64,000 bases of DNA from Pseudoduganella dura (GTDB lineage: Bacteria; Pseudomonadota; Gammaproteobacteria; Burkholderiales; Burkholderiaceae_D), in contig NZ_WNWM01000002.1 of the NCBI RefSeq assembly GCF_009727155.1, positions 6,200,001-6,264,000 on the forward strand, in the 5' to 3' direction. A model generated the notes under the pieces. That model saw only the letters and a list, made by a program, of their open reading frames with translations. It did no database searches and was not told the origin of the DNA. Positions 18,456 through 26,548 of this stretch are shown here, in pieces (position 1 is the stretch's first letter; each line of letters begins with the position of its first letter). A program made the translations under genes and the position numbers.

Positions 18456-18755
18456 ATGAAAGTCTATCTCGACGATGAAAGAGCTACACCAGATGGCTGG
18501 GTTCGAGTCTACTGGCCTGATGAGACTGTGACGCTACTATCGACCGAGGATGTCGTGGAGCTAAGTCTTGATCACGATTTGGGCGATGATGAGCGTGGCA
18601 CCGGCTACGATGTAGTGTTCTGGATTGAAGAAGCAGTGGCACTGCGCGGTTTCATTCCACCACTGATTCGAGTGCACTCCGCCAATAGCTCAGCGCGGGA
18701 AAAGATGGAAGCTGGAATAGCTGCAATACGTCGATTTCAAACTACGCGCCGGTAG
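18456..18755 (+). CDS. Cyclic-phosphate processing receiver (cREC)-like domain protein
   Basis: The 99-residue protein begins KVYLDDERATPDGWVRVYWPDE and continues with LSLDHDLGDDERGTGYDVV and IRVHSANSSAREKM. These are the acidic pocket (LDDER), the SLDHDLG aspartates and the HSAN motif of the receiver-like cREC family. The domain was proposed by computational work to bind or process nucleic-acid or nucleotide 2',3'-cyclic phosphates, often as a solo protein in mobile or conflict-related regions. Here it is a free-standing gene 30 bp from the end of an insertion sequence. Its partner, if any, is not evident. The biochemical role is family-level inference. Confidence 0.75.
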   Translation: MKVYLDDERATPDGWVRVYWPDETVTLLSTEDVVELSLDHDLGDDERGTGYDVVFWIEEAVALRGFIPPLIRVHSANSSAREKMEAGIAAIRRFQTTRR

Positions 18756-19008
18756 CGCCTTTTTCAGTGAAGATGATTGTTATTACCTCGATTGCGAACG
18801 GCAGCTTCAGGGCGATTGCACCAGTTTGTGCAGCTTGCTACAGGGTGTGACGCTGTCGATCTCAATAAGGAAATGTTCGGACCGCGTGAGCATTATCTTG
18901 GCGGCGCATTCGGCGTCGGAAGCTCTTCTGAATGATCGATGGCAAACAGGAATGTAGCCTAATCAACTCAGGTCGGGGCACCGACGGGAACGGGTTCTGT
19001 CGAATAAC

Positions 19009-19983
19009 TCAGCGCTTCCCTAACGCTTTCGAGAAGAAGGCGACCACCTTCCGATTGAAACTGTGATGGAACGCGACACGGTCGAACCCCGCCTGGCTGA
19101 CGCAAATGGGCGGCGCAATACGGGCTAGCTGTTCGCTGCACGGTGCCAGGAAATCGAAGTGACCTGCGCCCTGTACGACGTGATACTCCGGCGCCATCGG
19201 CAGCGCATGGCGCACGGCTTCGGCATACCAGGGATGCGGAAGAATGTCATCGTCCTGTGCGCGCCAGAGTTGCAGTGGGATATTCACATTGCGTAATCCA
19301 GCCGCGTCGAAGGTGAATCCCAGAGCCGGTGCCGCAATCACGGCGGCCTTGATTCTCGCATCGTGCAAGTTCTTCGATGAACTGACAGGGATTGGTCGCT
19401 GCACATGCTCGGCCAATAACCGGCAGGCGAAGTCGCCAGGATGGGCCGTGCAATGCACTGGGACCCGCGCCAAGTCCGGTATGCCGCCTGCATTGACCAG
19501 CGCCGTAAATCCACCGGACGAGAAACCGAAGATGCCGATCCCGTCTGACGCCAGTGCAGCGCGCCCGCGCCACTCGCGCAGCATATAGTCGATCGCCGCT
19601 GTAACGTGCCTGGGGCGCGCCAGGATATCGACAGCGCGGCTTTGGTCTTTGTAGTTGTCGCCCGGGTGGGTGAGCGCGGCGACGATGAATCCCGCGTCTG
19701 CCAGCGCCAGGGCCGTGTCGTAATGACTGAAGGCGTAGCCTCCCGTACCGTGTGAGACGATAATCAGGGGCAGACTTGTTCCCATGACTTCACCGCCTAT
19801 TGCGACTTGCTGGGTGGTCACCCCGATGTCGTGCATCGCTGTGCCGGATGCGCTGGGATACCAGATCGCCAGCTCGATGGCGACGCCCCCTTCGCCCGGT
19901 AACCGGGCAGACTGGAACCCGGCCGCGTGGCACTGAGCTGCCCACATCAGGGACACAGCCAGGAAAGTAATCAATTTCAGCAT
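19009..19983 (-). CDS. Secreted alpha/beta hydrolase (dienelactone/PAF-acetylhydrolase-like)
   Basis: A 324-residue protein with a signal peptide cleaved near residue 20. It has the oxyanion segment IIVSHGTGGYAF, the nucleophile S155 in GFSSGGF, an acidic residue in LWRAQDDDILP and a terminal histidine in VQGAGHFDF, which together form a full alpha/beta hydrolase triad. The ester or lipid substrate is not predictable. Base composition is lower in GC than the glycosidase genes, but the gene is intact. It lies within the accessory island. Confidence 0.8.
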   Translation of the reverse strand: MLKLITFLAVSLMWAAQCHAAGFQSARLPGEGGVAIELAIWYPSASGTAMHDIGVTTQQVAIGGEVMGTSLPLIIVSHGTGGYAFSHYDTALALADAGFIVAALTHPGDNYKDQSRAVDILARPRHVTAAIDYMLREWRGRAALASDGIGIFGFSSGGFTALVNAGGIPDLARVPVHCTAHPGDFACRLLAEHVQRPIPVSSSKNLHDARIKAAVIAAPALGFTFDAAGLRNVNIPLQLWRAQDDDILPHPWYAEAVRHALPMAPEYHVVQGAGHFDFLAPCSEQLARIAPPICVSQAGFDRVAFHHSFNRKVVAFFSKALGKR

Positions 19984-20083
19984 AATGGCTCCTGTTTGGA
20001 AATGAAGCCAAGTATATTTACGTCGATGGCTTCGAATGAAGGCTTGCGACGAAACGACGTAGCGGCGCCGCGAAACGATTGAA

Positions 20084-20325
20084 TTAGGCCGCGAATTTTT
20101 CGATCCCCTGCACGACCATGCCCTCGCTCGCCAGATGATGGCTCGACTCGGCAGGCAGCATGTGTTCGGCTAGCATCTTCTTGAGCCGGCCGGCCAAGCC
20201 GCTTTCGCTAAGGGTCGACTCCGCGTCCTTGTTCTCAACCCGGGCAAGCAATCGGTCGATCAGCTCGACGGGGGAACGGATACGCTGCTTTCTGGGTTTC
20301 TTGGTGGTGCGGCAGTTTCAACACA
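20084..20325 (-). pseudogene. Remnant of an IS256-like transposase N-terminus
   Basis: Reading the minus strand without a proper start gives TKKPRKQRIRSPVELIDRLL, then ESGLAGRLKKMLAEHMLPAE and SSHHLASEG before a stop codon at 20084-20086. The 'LI..LLA......L.E.GL...LKK.LAE..L.AE..HHL' pattern is the N-terminus of IS256-family transposases. The DDE part is missing entirely, so this is a decayed fragment. Confidence 0.45.
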
Positions 20326-20556
20326 CCAGTCCGGAGACTACCTTGAGAAGAGCCGGCTCGAACGGCTCGCAGCACGTCTGGAACCCGTAGGTAGTCTTAG
20401 CGAGGCGGCAGCAGCGGAACGGGAAATACTAACGATTGCAAGAAGCGACATTGACTCCGGACCATCGAACCAGACCGCAATGCCAGCGTATTATATGGCA
20501 CTGGATTCCGTTCAAAGGATGCGCAGCGCCGGTCGGTTTAAACGTCCGCTTTGGGG
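20318..20556 (+). pseudogene. Start-less coding remnant truncated by an insertion sequence
   Basis: An open frame on the plus strand reads HQSGDYLEKSRLERLAARLE, later EAAAAEREILTIARSDIDSG and PAYYMALDSVQRMRSAG. It then runs straight into the insertion sequence at 20557. The amphipathic composition looks like real protein, but there is no start codon in frame and no family I recognise. It is probably the interrupted piece of a lost accessory gene. Confidence 0.3.
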
Positions 20557-22082
20557 CTATTGTGTTGAAAAACCCGTAGGCAAGAGAAGTGCTGGTGGAG
20601 TAACTGTACAGTAAAAATTGGCGATACAGTTACTGCTGGGTTCTTACCGATCACTGCTTTCATATTTGATATTTATAAAAACAGCTTTTTGCCATTCGCC
20701 GAAGATTTTGGGCGGTTGCCGCCAAAAGAAACTCGTCATGGGCACCGCTGGGACCACGCAGACGTAACTGGCCGAGTTTCAGGATGCGTTTGAGGTGGGC
20801 AAACAGCATTTCCACTTTCTTTCGTTCCCGCCGTGACTGGCGATATGCGTCGGTCTTGCCGATAGCACGAGCAACATCGCGTGCAGGTTCTTGAGGGCTT
20901 CGGTCGATCTTGCGGATAACCATGTTGGGGCAGCACTTCGGTTTTAACTCACAAAGCTGACAGTCGTACTGGCTGGCTCGATAACGAAACGGATTTTTCT
21001 GCTGACTACGTTGAGCCGGTTTCAGGTGTTTCCCGGCAGGGCAAACGTAGCGGTTGTTTTCAGCATCGAAGATGAAGTCGGCACGACTGAAAGTGCCGTC
21101 GTGATGCTCGGATTTATCCCATACCGGGACGTGAGGAGCAATGCTTTTTTCGTTGACCAGCCATCCCAGCATTGCAGCAACACCGTAGTTCGTGTCACCC
21201 ACCAGACGACGCGGTTTGATGGCGAACTTTTCCTCGACACGATCAATCATGGTTTTGGTCGCTTCGACCTCTGCTGTTTTGTTCACCGCTGAAGCCTCGA
21301 CATCGACAATCATTCCAGCCTTCAAATCGATGAGGTAATTGGTGCAATAGGCAAAAATCGCCGGTCCTGCAGCAGCAGTCCAGGTTGCGGCCGGGTCGGT
21401 TAGAGAAATTCTTTTCGGTGTTGGCGGCACCGGATTGGCCTGTTCCAAGGCTGTCAAATACTCGCGCACTGGCCGACTTGCCTGTGCTGGGTCCCCCCAA
21501 TCGATTCCGGCATCGCCTGGACGAGATCGTTGACGCTGGGCGTCAGCCTTGATCATGCTGGCATCAGTCGCAAATCCCTCACCCTGCACTAAACCTTCAG
21601 CCATACAACGCCGAAGAACGGAATCGAACAGCTGGCGGAAAGCGTCGTGATCACGGAAACGGCCATGCCGGTTCTTGGAAAAACTCGAGTGATCCGGGAC
21701 CTTGTCTTTCAGACCGAGCCGACAGAACCAGCGGTACGCCAGGTTCATGCTGACTTCTTCGCATAGCCGTCGTTCTGAACGGATACCGTAGGAGTAGCCA
21801 ATAATCAGCATCCGTGCCATCAACTCAGGATCAATCGATGGCCGTCCGGTATGGCTGTACGAATCAGCCAGGCACAGCCGAAATTCGCTCAGGTCGAGAT
21901 ATCGGTCCACTGCTCTCAACAGATGGTCTTCAGGAACATATTCCTCTAGACTGATCGATACGAACAGTTCCCTCTTGGTTGCTTGACGTCCCATCATCGC
22001 AGCCTCCCGCTTTGAACCGTCTTCATAGACAACGGTAGGCCGCAACATGGCTGCAATCAAGGGGCGTTTTTCAACACAATAG
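20557..22082 (-). mobile_element. Insertion sequence copy A (1,526 bp), inverted partner of copy B
   Basis: Both ends carry the 17-bp inverted repeat CTATTGTGTTGAAAAAC. The element has exactly the same length as the copy at 24793-26318 and encodes an identical protein, in opposite orientation. The left flank is CCGCTTTGGGG and the right flank begins GGCG, compatible at most with a 2-bp GG duplication. The transposase is intact, so the element is probably recent and active. Confidence 0.85.
20660..21997 (-). CDS. IS1182/IS5-superfamily DDE transposase (copy A)
   Basis: I place the start at the ATG-ATG pair at 21997, preceded by GGGAGG, giving MMGRQATKRELFVSISLEEY and 445 residues. Longer frames run outside the inverted repeat. 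The N-terminal DUF772-type domain (DHLLRAVDRYLD, ELMARMLIIGYSYGIRSERRLCEEV) is followed by DDE regions (FATDASMIKAD; LVGDTNYGVAAML) and a C-terminal zinc-like cluster (YDCQLCELKPKCC). The protein is identical to the copy B transposase. Both genes face away from the enclosed 2.7 kb. Confidence 0.9.
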   Translation of the reverse strand: MMGRQATKRELFVSISLEEYVPEDHLLRAVDRYLDLSEFRLCLADSYSHTGRPSIDPELMARMLIIGYSYGIRSERRLCEEVSMNLAYRWFCRLGLKDKVPDHSSFSKNRHGRFRDHDAFRQLFDSVLRRCMAEGLVQGEGFATDASMIKADAQRQRSRPGDAGIDWGDPAQASRPVREYLTALEQANPVPPTPKRISLTDPAATWTAAAGPAIFAYCTNYLIDLKAGMIVDVEASAVNKTAEVEATKTMIDRVEEKFAIKPRRLVGDTNYGVAAMLGWLVNEKSIAPHVPVWDKSEHHDGTFSRADFIFDAENNRYVCPAGKHLKPAQRSQQKNPFRYRASQYDCQLCELKPKCCPNMVIRKIDRSPQEPARDVARAIGKTDAYRQSRRERKKVEMLFAHLKRILKLGQLRLRGPSGAHDEFLLAATAQNLRRMAKSCFYKYQI

Positions 22083-22150
22083 GGCGATTCCTGCCAGTCG
22101 TGATCGATCATGAGTTTTCACGCGGGCAACATGCTATCCTGAGGTGAATT

Positions 22151-22173
22151 GCCGGGTTCGGCCAGAAGCGGTC
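22151..22173. repeat. Intergenic repeat unit R1
   Basis: The core TTCGGCCAGAAGCGG, here preceded by GCCGGG, lies between insertion sequence copy A and the alpha/beta hydrolase gene. It is the first of four related units in the enclosed segment. Confidence 0.6.
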
Positions 22174-22302
22174 AGTCAGGGTGCATCCAGATATCGAAGT
22201 CGCGAACGCTTCTTCACCGAGGGGACGTGCCAGCGACTAGATGTCTGGAGGGGTGGCGCTCTGCAGGACCCTAGGTGAAAATAACTTGGAAGCAAACTCT
22301 CG

Positions 22303-23277
22303 ATGAAAAAATGCATTTTGGTAGTTCTGTTTGCAGCCGTCATCCCGTTTCAAGTCTGTAGCGGTCAGAGTGCACATGAGCTGAAGTCCACAACTGTTCC
22401 AGCAAAGATCGACATGCTTTACACACCTGAAATCGGTGGAATCAAGCAGGCTGTAGAAATCAAGACGGATGATATGAGCAGACCAGTGCTGTTGTTCCTG
22501 TCCGGAGGTCCGGGCAGCTCAATGATGAACAATGCGGGTTCTTTCACTACCATGCTGAAAACTCGATTCACGATTGTTCAGTGGGATCAACGGGACGCTG
22601 GCAAAACCCTGAAATTGAATCCATCTCCAACGCGTCCTTCAGTTGAACAAATGGAGCAGGATACACTGCAAGTCATAGACTTTGTCAGGAAAGAACTAAA
22701 GCAGGAAAAGATCTTCTTACTAGGCAGCTCCTGGGGGAACGTCCTTGGCTTTCATGTCGTTAAAACCCACCCAGAAGTCCTACATGCCTATTTCGCTGTC
22801 AACCCTGTGGTAAGCCAACTAGCAAGTGAAAAAGAGCTGCTTCAGACCTTGAGGAGCCACTTCTACGGAAATCCGTTGGCGGTGAGCGAATTGGCTAACG
22901 TGAATATCCCGTTCAAGACCGATGAAGACCTGCTGTACTTGAGGAAGTGGCTCTTCTACAAGGATGGCAAGACCAATGTGCTGAGTGAGGAATTCAAGAG
23001 CGGCTTTCTTCATTGGTCGGCTAAGTGGTCCTCAGTGTGGAACGAGGTCATGACGGTTGATTTGCCGAAGTCTCTAACGCAAGTTGAATGCCCAGTTTAT
23101 TTTCTTGTAGGCGCCATGGATATTCAGACTTCCACACGGATCACGCAAGCATACTTTGAGAAGTTGAAAGCGCCGAAGAAGGAGCTATTCATGTTTGAAC
23201 GTTCTGGGCATCAAATCCATCAGGATGAACCGGAAAAGCTTCAGAGTACAATCCTCAAGACACTCAGCGCGATTTGA
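22303..23277 (+). CDS. Alpha/beta hydrolase, proline iminopeptidase-like (S33)
   Basis: A 324-residue protein with a signal peptide (to about residue 20). The HGGPG-like oxyanion motif appears as LSGGPGSSMM, followed by VQWDQRDAGKT, typical of the S33/epoxide hydrolase-like group. The nucleophile is S143 in GSSWGN, an acid is in VGAMDIQT, and the histidine is in FERSGHQIHQDEP. The triad is complete. Codon use is clearly AT-richer than the surrounding chromosome, which supports transfer with the enclosing insertion sequences. The substrate is unknown; relatives include peptidases and lactonases, some of which inactivate antibiotics or signals. Confidence 0.8.
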   Translation: MKKCILVVLFAAVIPFQVCSGQSAHELKSTTVPAKIDMLYTPEIGGIKQAVEIKTDDMSRPVLLFLSGGPGSSMMNNAGSFTTMLKTRFTIVQWDQRDAGKTLKLNPSPTRPSVEQMEQDTLQVIDFVRKELKQEKIFLLGSSWGNVLGFHVVKTHPEVLHAYFAVNPVVSQLASEKELLQTLRSHFYGNPLAVSELANVNIPFKTDEDLLYLRKWLFYKDGKTNVLSEEFKSGFLHWSAKWSSVWNEVMTVDLPKSLTQVECPVYFLVGAMDIQTSTRITQAYFEKLKAPKKELFMFERSGHQIHQDEPEKLQSTILKTLSAI

Positions 23278-23301
23278 CAGAGGTACGGCAAATGCAGCAA
23301 A

Positions 23302-23314
23302 CGGCCAGAAGCGG
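23302..23314. repeat. Intergenic repeat unit R2
   Basis: CGGCCAGAAGCGG, 25 bp after the hydrolase stop codon, matches the core of the other units in this segment. It separates the hydrolase from the next small gene. Confidence 0.55.
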
Positions 23315-23364
23315 ACCTCGCCCTCGATCCTAACGGAAGCTTAAATTTAAAAGGATGATCGGCA

Positions 23365-23556
23365 ATGACGAAGGATGCCTCAATGGCGAAAACCAACAGC
23401 GCAGCGCGAGCGGAGAGGTTCATTGATTTAGGGTGGACGTTGGAGCATGAGATTAAAGCGGCAAACGGAGAGACCTACGAGTGGCTGCTTCGTTGGACAC
23501 ACGGTTTTACGCCGGTTAGGCCTACTCCACCACTACACAAGGCAGCGACTGTTTAA
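23365..23556 (+). CDS. Small conserved-type hypothetical protein (63 aa)
   Basis: ATG 23365 follows AAGGAT with good spacing. The product has the segment RAERFIDLGWTLEHEIKAANG followed by YEWLLRWTHG. I have seen this in short hypothetical proteins from accessory regions ('FIDLGWTL.HEF...EPYEYLF.W'). No functional motif is visible. It lies between repeat units R2 and R3. Confidence 0.5.
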   Translation: MTKDASMAKTNSAARAERFIDLGWTLEHEIKAANGETYEWLLRWTHGFTPVRPTPPLHKAATV

Positions 23557-23613
23557 AACTCGACAACGAGTTTCCGCAATGGGGCGGGAGCGGCCTATCG
23601 TGAAAGTCAGTGA

Positions 23614-23672
23614 TTTTTCCGGTTCGGCAACCTGCTATGTTGCGGCGAACGGCCGAGTTCGGCCAGGAGCGG
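23614..23672. repeat. Intergenic repeat unit R3 (about 58 bp)
   Basis: This unit aligns with the one at 24122-24180 over about 58 bp with nine differences. Both contain CCTGCTATG, then GCGAACGGCC, and end in the TTCGGCCAG(G/A)AGCGG core. It ends about 14 bp before the start codon of the 125-aa gene and partly overlaps longer in-frame readings of that gene, which argues for the shorter start. Confidence 0.7.
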
Positions 23673-23686
23673 AAATTGGAGAAACG

Positions 23687-24064
23687 ATGGGCTGGGCACC
23701 AATTTCAGAAGCGGAATTATGGGACAAGATCATCGGCGCCGAAGGCCGGATGAGTCCACACATTTTCCGTCTTTGGGAAGTAATTAAGATTACTCCAGAA
23801 AAATGGAGCGAAAAATCGTACGGCATGGACGGCGGAGGATTTTGGGTCGTGGCCGTTATCGGCAACCGAGCAATCTGGTTTAATGATATCGAAGACGGAT
23901 TCAATTGCTCTTCTTACATAGTCACGGGGAAGCTCACTGAATACTTCTGTAATCAGGATGAACTTGAGATGGCAGTTCAAAATATATTGACAATTATTGA
24001 GGTGGGCCACGACTTCTCAGTGCGATGTTCTGCTCCCATCCCGGGAGAGTGGATGCCTGGATAG
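23687..24064 (+). CDS. Hypothetical protein (125 aa)
   Basis: The start at ATG 23687 follows TTGGAGAAACG; the longer frame would translate through repeat R3. The product begins MGWAPISEAELWDKIIGAE and contains MDGGGFWVVAVIGNRAIWFN and DGFNCSSYIVTGKL, an alternating pattern suggesting a small alpha/beta protein. I do not recognise the family. It is AT-rich, lies between repeat units R3 and R4, and is consistent with a cassette-like accessory gene. Confidence 0.6.
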   Translation: MGWAPISEAELWDKIIGAEGRMSPHIFRLWEVIKITPEKWSEKSYGMDGGGFWVVAVIGNRAIWFNDIEDGFNCSSYIVTGKLTEYFCNQDELEMAVQNILTIIEVGHDFSVRCSAPIPGEWMPG

Positions 24065-24121
24065 TGCAGATCGCTAAGGGTCCGCTTCGGGCCGGCAGCT
24101 GCCCGTCGCGACAGTCTGTGA

Positions 24122-24180
24122 CTTTTACGGTTCAGTGACCTGCTATGCTGGAGCGAACGGCCTAGTTCGGCCAGAAGCGG
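24122..24180. repeat. Intergenic repeat unit R4 (about 58 bp)
   Basis: The second long copy, about 84% identical to R3 by eye, with the core TTCGGCCAGAAGCGG at its right end. It is followed by GCCGTTG and then by a gene interrupted by an in-frame stop. Confidence 0.7.
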
Positions 24181-24230
24181 CCGTTGTCAGTGATGGCTTT
24201 CCGCAGTTCTCTTCCGCATGAATCGTGACC

Positions 24231-24734
24231 ATGAAGAATCAATACCGTGTCACAAAATATGCCCCGTCGCAGAGAGATGCGACGGGCGCATACACAAACT
24301 GCGATTGGACTTCCCGATCTGATATTAGACAGGTCTTTAACGGTGTGATGCTGTCTGAGGCGGCGTATCTGAAGATTGAAAACAGCTATCTGTCTGTTAT
24401 AAAAAATTTCGTACGCGAGGCAGGCATCGAGTCATTACTGTTAAAGTAATTGGAACGTCGCGACGCCTCCACAGACGGCTTTTTGCACGGCGGGAACCTA
24501 TCTATTGCTCAAAGCCTTGATTTTGCGCGTCTTGTTGTCCGCGAAGAGGCATGGGGAAAACTCGTAGTGCCAGGTAAGGCCTATGTCCATTTTAACTATG
24601 ACTACTATATGTACATCGGAGTACCCTCGAAATGCGAGCGATCGATTACCATCGAACGCGATCTAGGTCTATTTGTCGAACGAATTCGCTCGCCTCTTCT
24701 GCGTCAACAGCGATTCAGCGAAGTTACCCGCTGA
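24231..24734 (+). pseudogene. Hypothetical protein gene split by an in-frame TAA stop
   Basis: The first half (ATG 24231 to stop 24447-24449) reads MKNQYRVTKYAPSQRD ... SLLLK. The second half continues in the same frame directly after the stop with LERRDASTDGFLHGG, then FARLVVREEAWGKLVVPG and the segment YDYYMYIGVPSKC. I recognise the combined order (YRVTKY.P at the start, 'REE.W.KL...FVHF.YDYYMYIGVP' near the end) as one family of uncharacterised proteins of about 160 residues. A single base change most likely created the stop. Function unknown; the family is common in mixed bacterial accessory DNA. Confidence 0.65.
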
Positions 24735-24792
24735 CTCCCTAGAGGTCCGCATTTTGACGACGAATTGGACGGAACCAAGGGCTGCTTAGGGG

Positions 24793-26318
24793 CTATTGTG
24801 TTGAAAAACGCCCCTTGATTGCAGCCATGTTGCGGCCTACCGTTGTCTATGAAGACGGTTCAAAGCGGGAGGCTGCGATGATGGGACGTCAAGCAACCAA
24901 GAGGGAACTGTTCGTATCGATCAGTCTAGAGGAATATGTTCCTGAAGACCATCTGTTGAGAGCAGTGGACCGATATCTCGACCTGAGCGAATTTCGGCTG
25001 TGCCTGGCTGATTCGTACAGCCATACCGGACGGCCATCGATTGATCCTGAGTTGATGGCACGGATGCTGATTATTGGCTACTCCTACGGTATCCGTTCAG
25101 AACGACGGCTATGCGAAGAAGTCAGCATGAACCTGGCGTACCGCTGGTTCTGTCGGCTCGGTCTGAAAGACAAGGTCCCGGATCACTCGAGTTTTTCCAA
25201 GAACCGGCATGGCCGTTTCCGTGATCACGACGCTTTCCGCCAGCTGTTCGATTCCGTTCTTCGGCGTTGTATGGCTGAAGGTTTAGTGCAGGGTGAGGGA
25301 TTTGCGACTGATGCCAGCATGATCAAGGCTGACGCCCAGCGTCAACGATCTCGTCCAGGCGATGCCGGAATCGATTGGGGGGACCCAGCACAGGCAAGTC
25401 GGCCAGTGCGCGAGTATTTGACAGCCTTGGAACAGGCCAATCCGGTGCCGCCAACACCGAAAAGAATTTCTCTAACCGACCCGGCCGCAACCTGGACTGC
25501 TGCTGCAGGACCGGCGATTTTTGCCTATTGCACCAATTACCTCATCGATTTGAAGGCTGGAATGATTGTCGATGTCGAGGCTTCAGCGGTGAACAAAACA
25601 GCAGAGGTCGAAGCGACCAAAACCATGATTGATCGTGTCGAGGAAAAGTTCGCCATCAAACCGCGTCGTCTGGTGGGTGACACGAACTACGGTGTTGCTG
25701 CAATGCTGGGATGGCTGGTCAACGAAAAAAGCATTGCTCCTCACGTCCCGGTATGGGATAAATCCGAGCATCACGACGGCACTTTCAGTCGTGCCGACTT
25801 CATCTTCGATGCTGAAAACAACCGCTACGTTTGCCCTGCCGGGAAACACCTGAAACCGGCTCAACGTAGTCAGCAGAAAAATCCGTTTCGTTATCGAGCC
25901 AGCCAGTACGACTGTCAGCTTTGTGAGTTAAAACCGAAGTGCTGCCCCAACATGGTTATCCGCAAGATCGACCGAAGCCCTCAAGAACCTGCACGCGATG
26001 TTGCTCGTGCTATCGGCAAGACCGACGCATATCGCCAGTCACGGCGGGAACGAAAGAAAGTGGAAATGCTGTTTGCCCACCTCAAACGCATCCTGAAACT
26101 CGGCCAGTTACGTCTGCGTGGTCCCAGCGGTGCCCATGACGAGTTTCTTTTGGCGGCAACCGCCCAAAATCTTCGGCGAATGGCAAAAAGCTGTTTTTAT
26201 AAATATCAAATATGAAAGCAGTGATCGGTAAGAACCCAGCAGTAACTGTATCGCCAATTTTTACTGTACAGTTACTCCACCAGCACTTCTCTTGCCTACG
26301 GGTTTTTCAACACAATAG
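24793..26318 (+). mobile_element. Insertion sequence copy B (1,526 bp)
   Basis: Same 17-bp inverted ends and length as copy A, opposite orientation. The left flank is CTGCTTAGGGG and the right flank begins GGCGG. These resemble the copy A flanks, so both insertions appear to have hit related sequences. Together with copy A it brackets 22083-24792. Confidence 0.85.
24878..26215 (+). CDS. IS1182/IS5-superfamily DDE transposase (copy B)
   Basis: Translation is identical to copy A. The start is ATG 24878 (or 24881), preceded by GGGAGG at 24867-24872. The longer in-frame reading begins with a TTG lying in the terminal repeat region and is not needed. The frame is uninterrupted over 445 residues. 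Confidence 0.9.
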   Translation: MMGRQATKRELFVSISLEEYVPEDHLLRAVDRYLDLSEFRLCLADSYSHTGRPSIDPELMARMLIIGYSYGIRSERRLCEEVSMNLAYRWFCRLGLKDKVPDHSSFSKNRHGRFRDHDAFRQLFDSVLRRCMAEGLVQGEGFATDASMIKADAQRQRSRPGDAGIDWGDPAQASRPVREYLTALEQANPVPPTPKRISLTDPAATWTAAAGPAIFAYCTNYLIDLKAGMIVDVEASAVNKTAEVEATKTMIDRVEEKFAIKPRRLVGDTNYGVAAMLGWLVNEKSIAPHVPVWDKSEHHDGTFSRADFIFDAENNRYVCPAGKHLKPAQRSQQKNPFRYRASQYDCQLCELKPKCCPNMVIRKIDRSPQEPARDVARAIGKTDAYRQSRRERKKVEMLFAHLKRILKLGQLRLRGPSGAHDEFLLAATAQNLRRMAKSCFYKYQI

Positions 26319-26548
26319 GGCGGATGCAGCCTGTCGCACAACGCACGTTCCCCGCAGGCTGTGGCAGACTCTATTGTTGCAGGCTCTCGATTTCAGAGGA
26401 TCATCCGTACGTTCGTGGCCAACATGTTTTTCCGAACAATCCGACAAAATCGGTCTGTCTGATAGGGAACTTGCGGCAAACATTATTGTTTGCCCACAGC
26501 AACCGCCCGTGGCAGGCCGAACCCGCGGCGCGCCGCGCGGGTGCTCAG

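Noticed and set aside
22083..24792. Classical integron cassette array
   Set aside because: No tyrosine-recombinase integrase and no attC core (GTTRRRY with its inverse) was found near the repeats, so I describe only a cassette-like layout.
20557..26318. Complete composite transposon with target duplication
   Set aside because: The sequences just outside the two elements do not show a matching duplication, so joint movement is not demonstrated.
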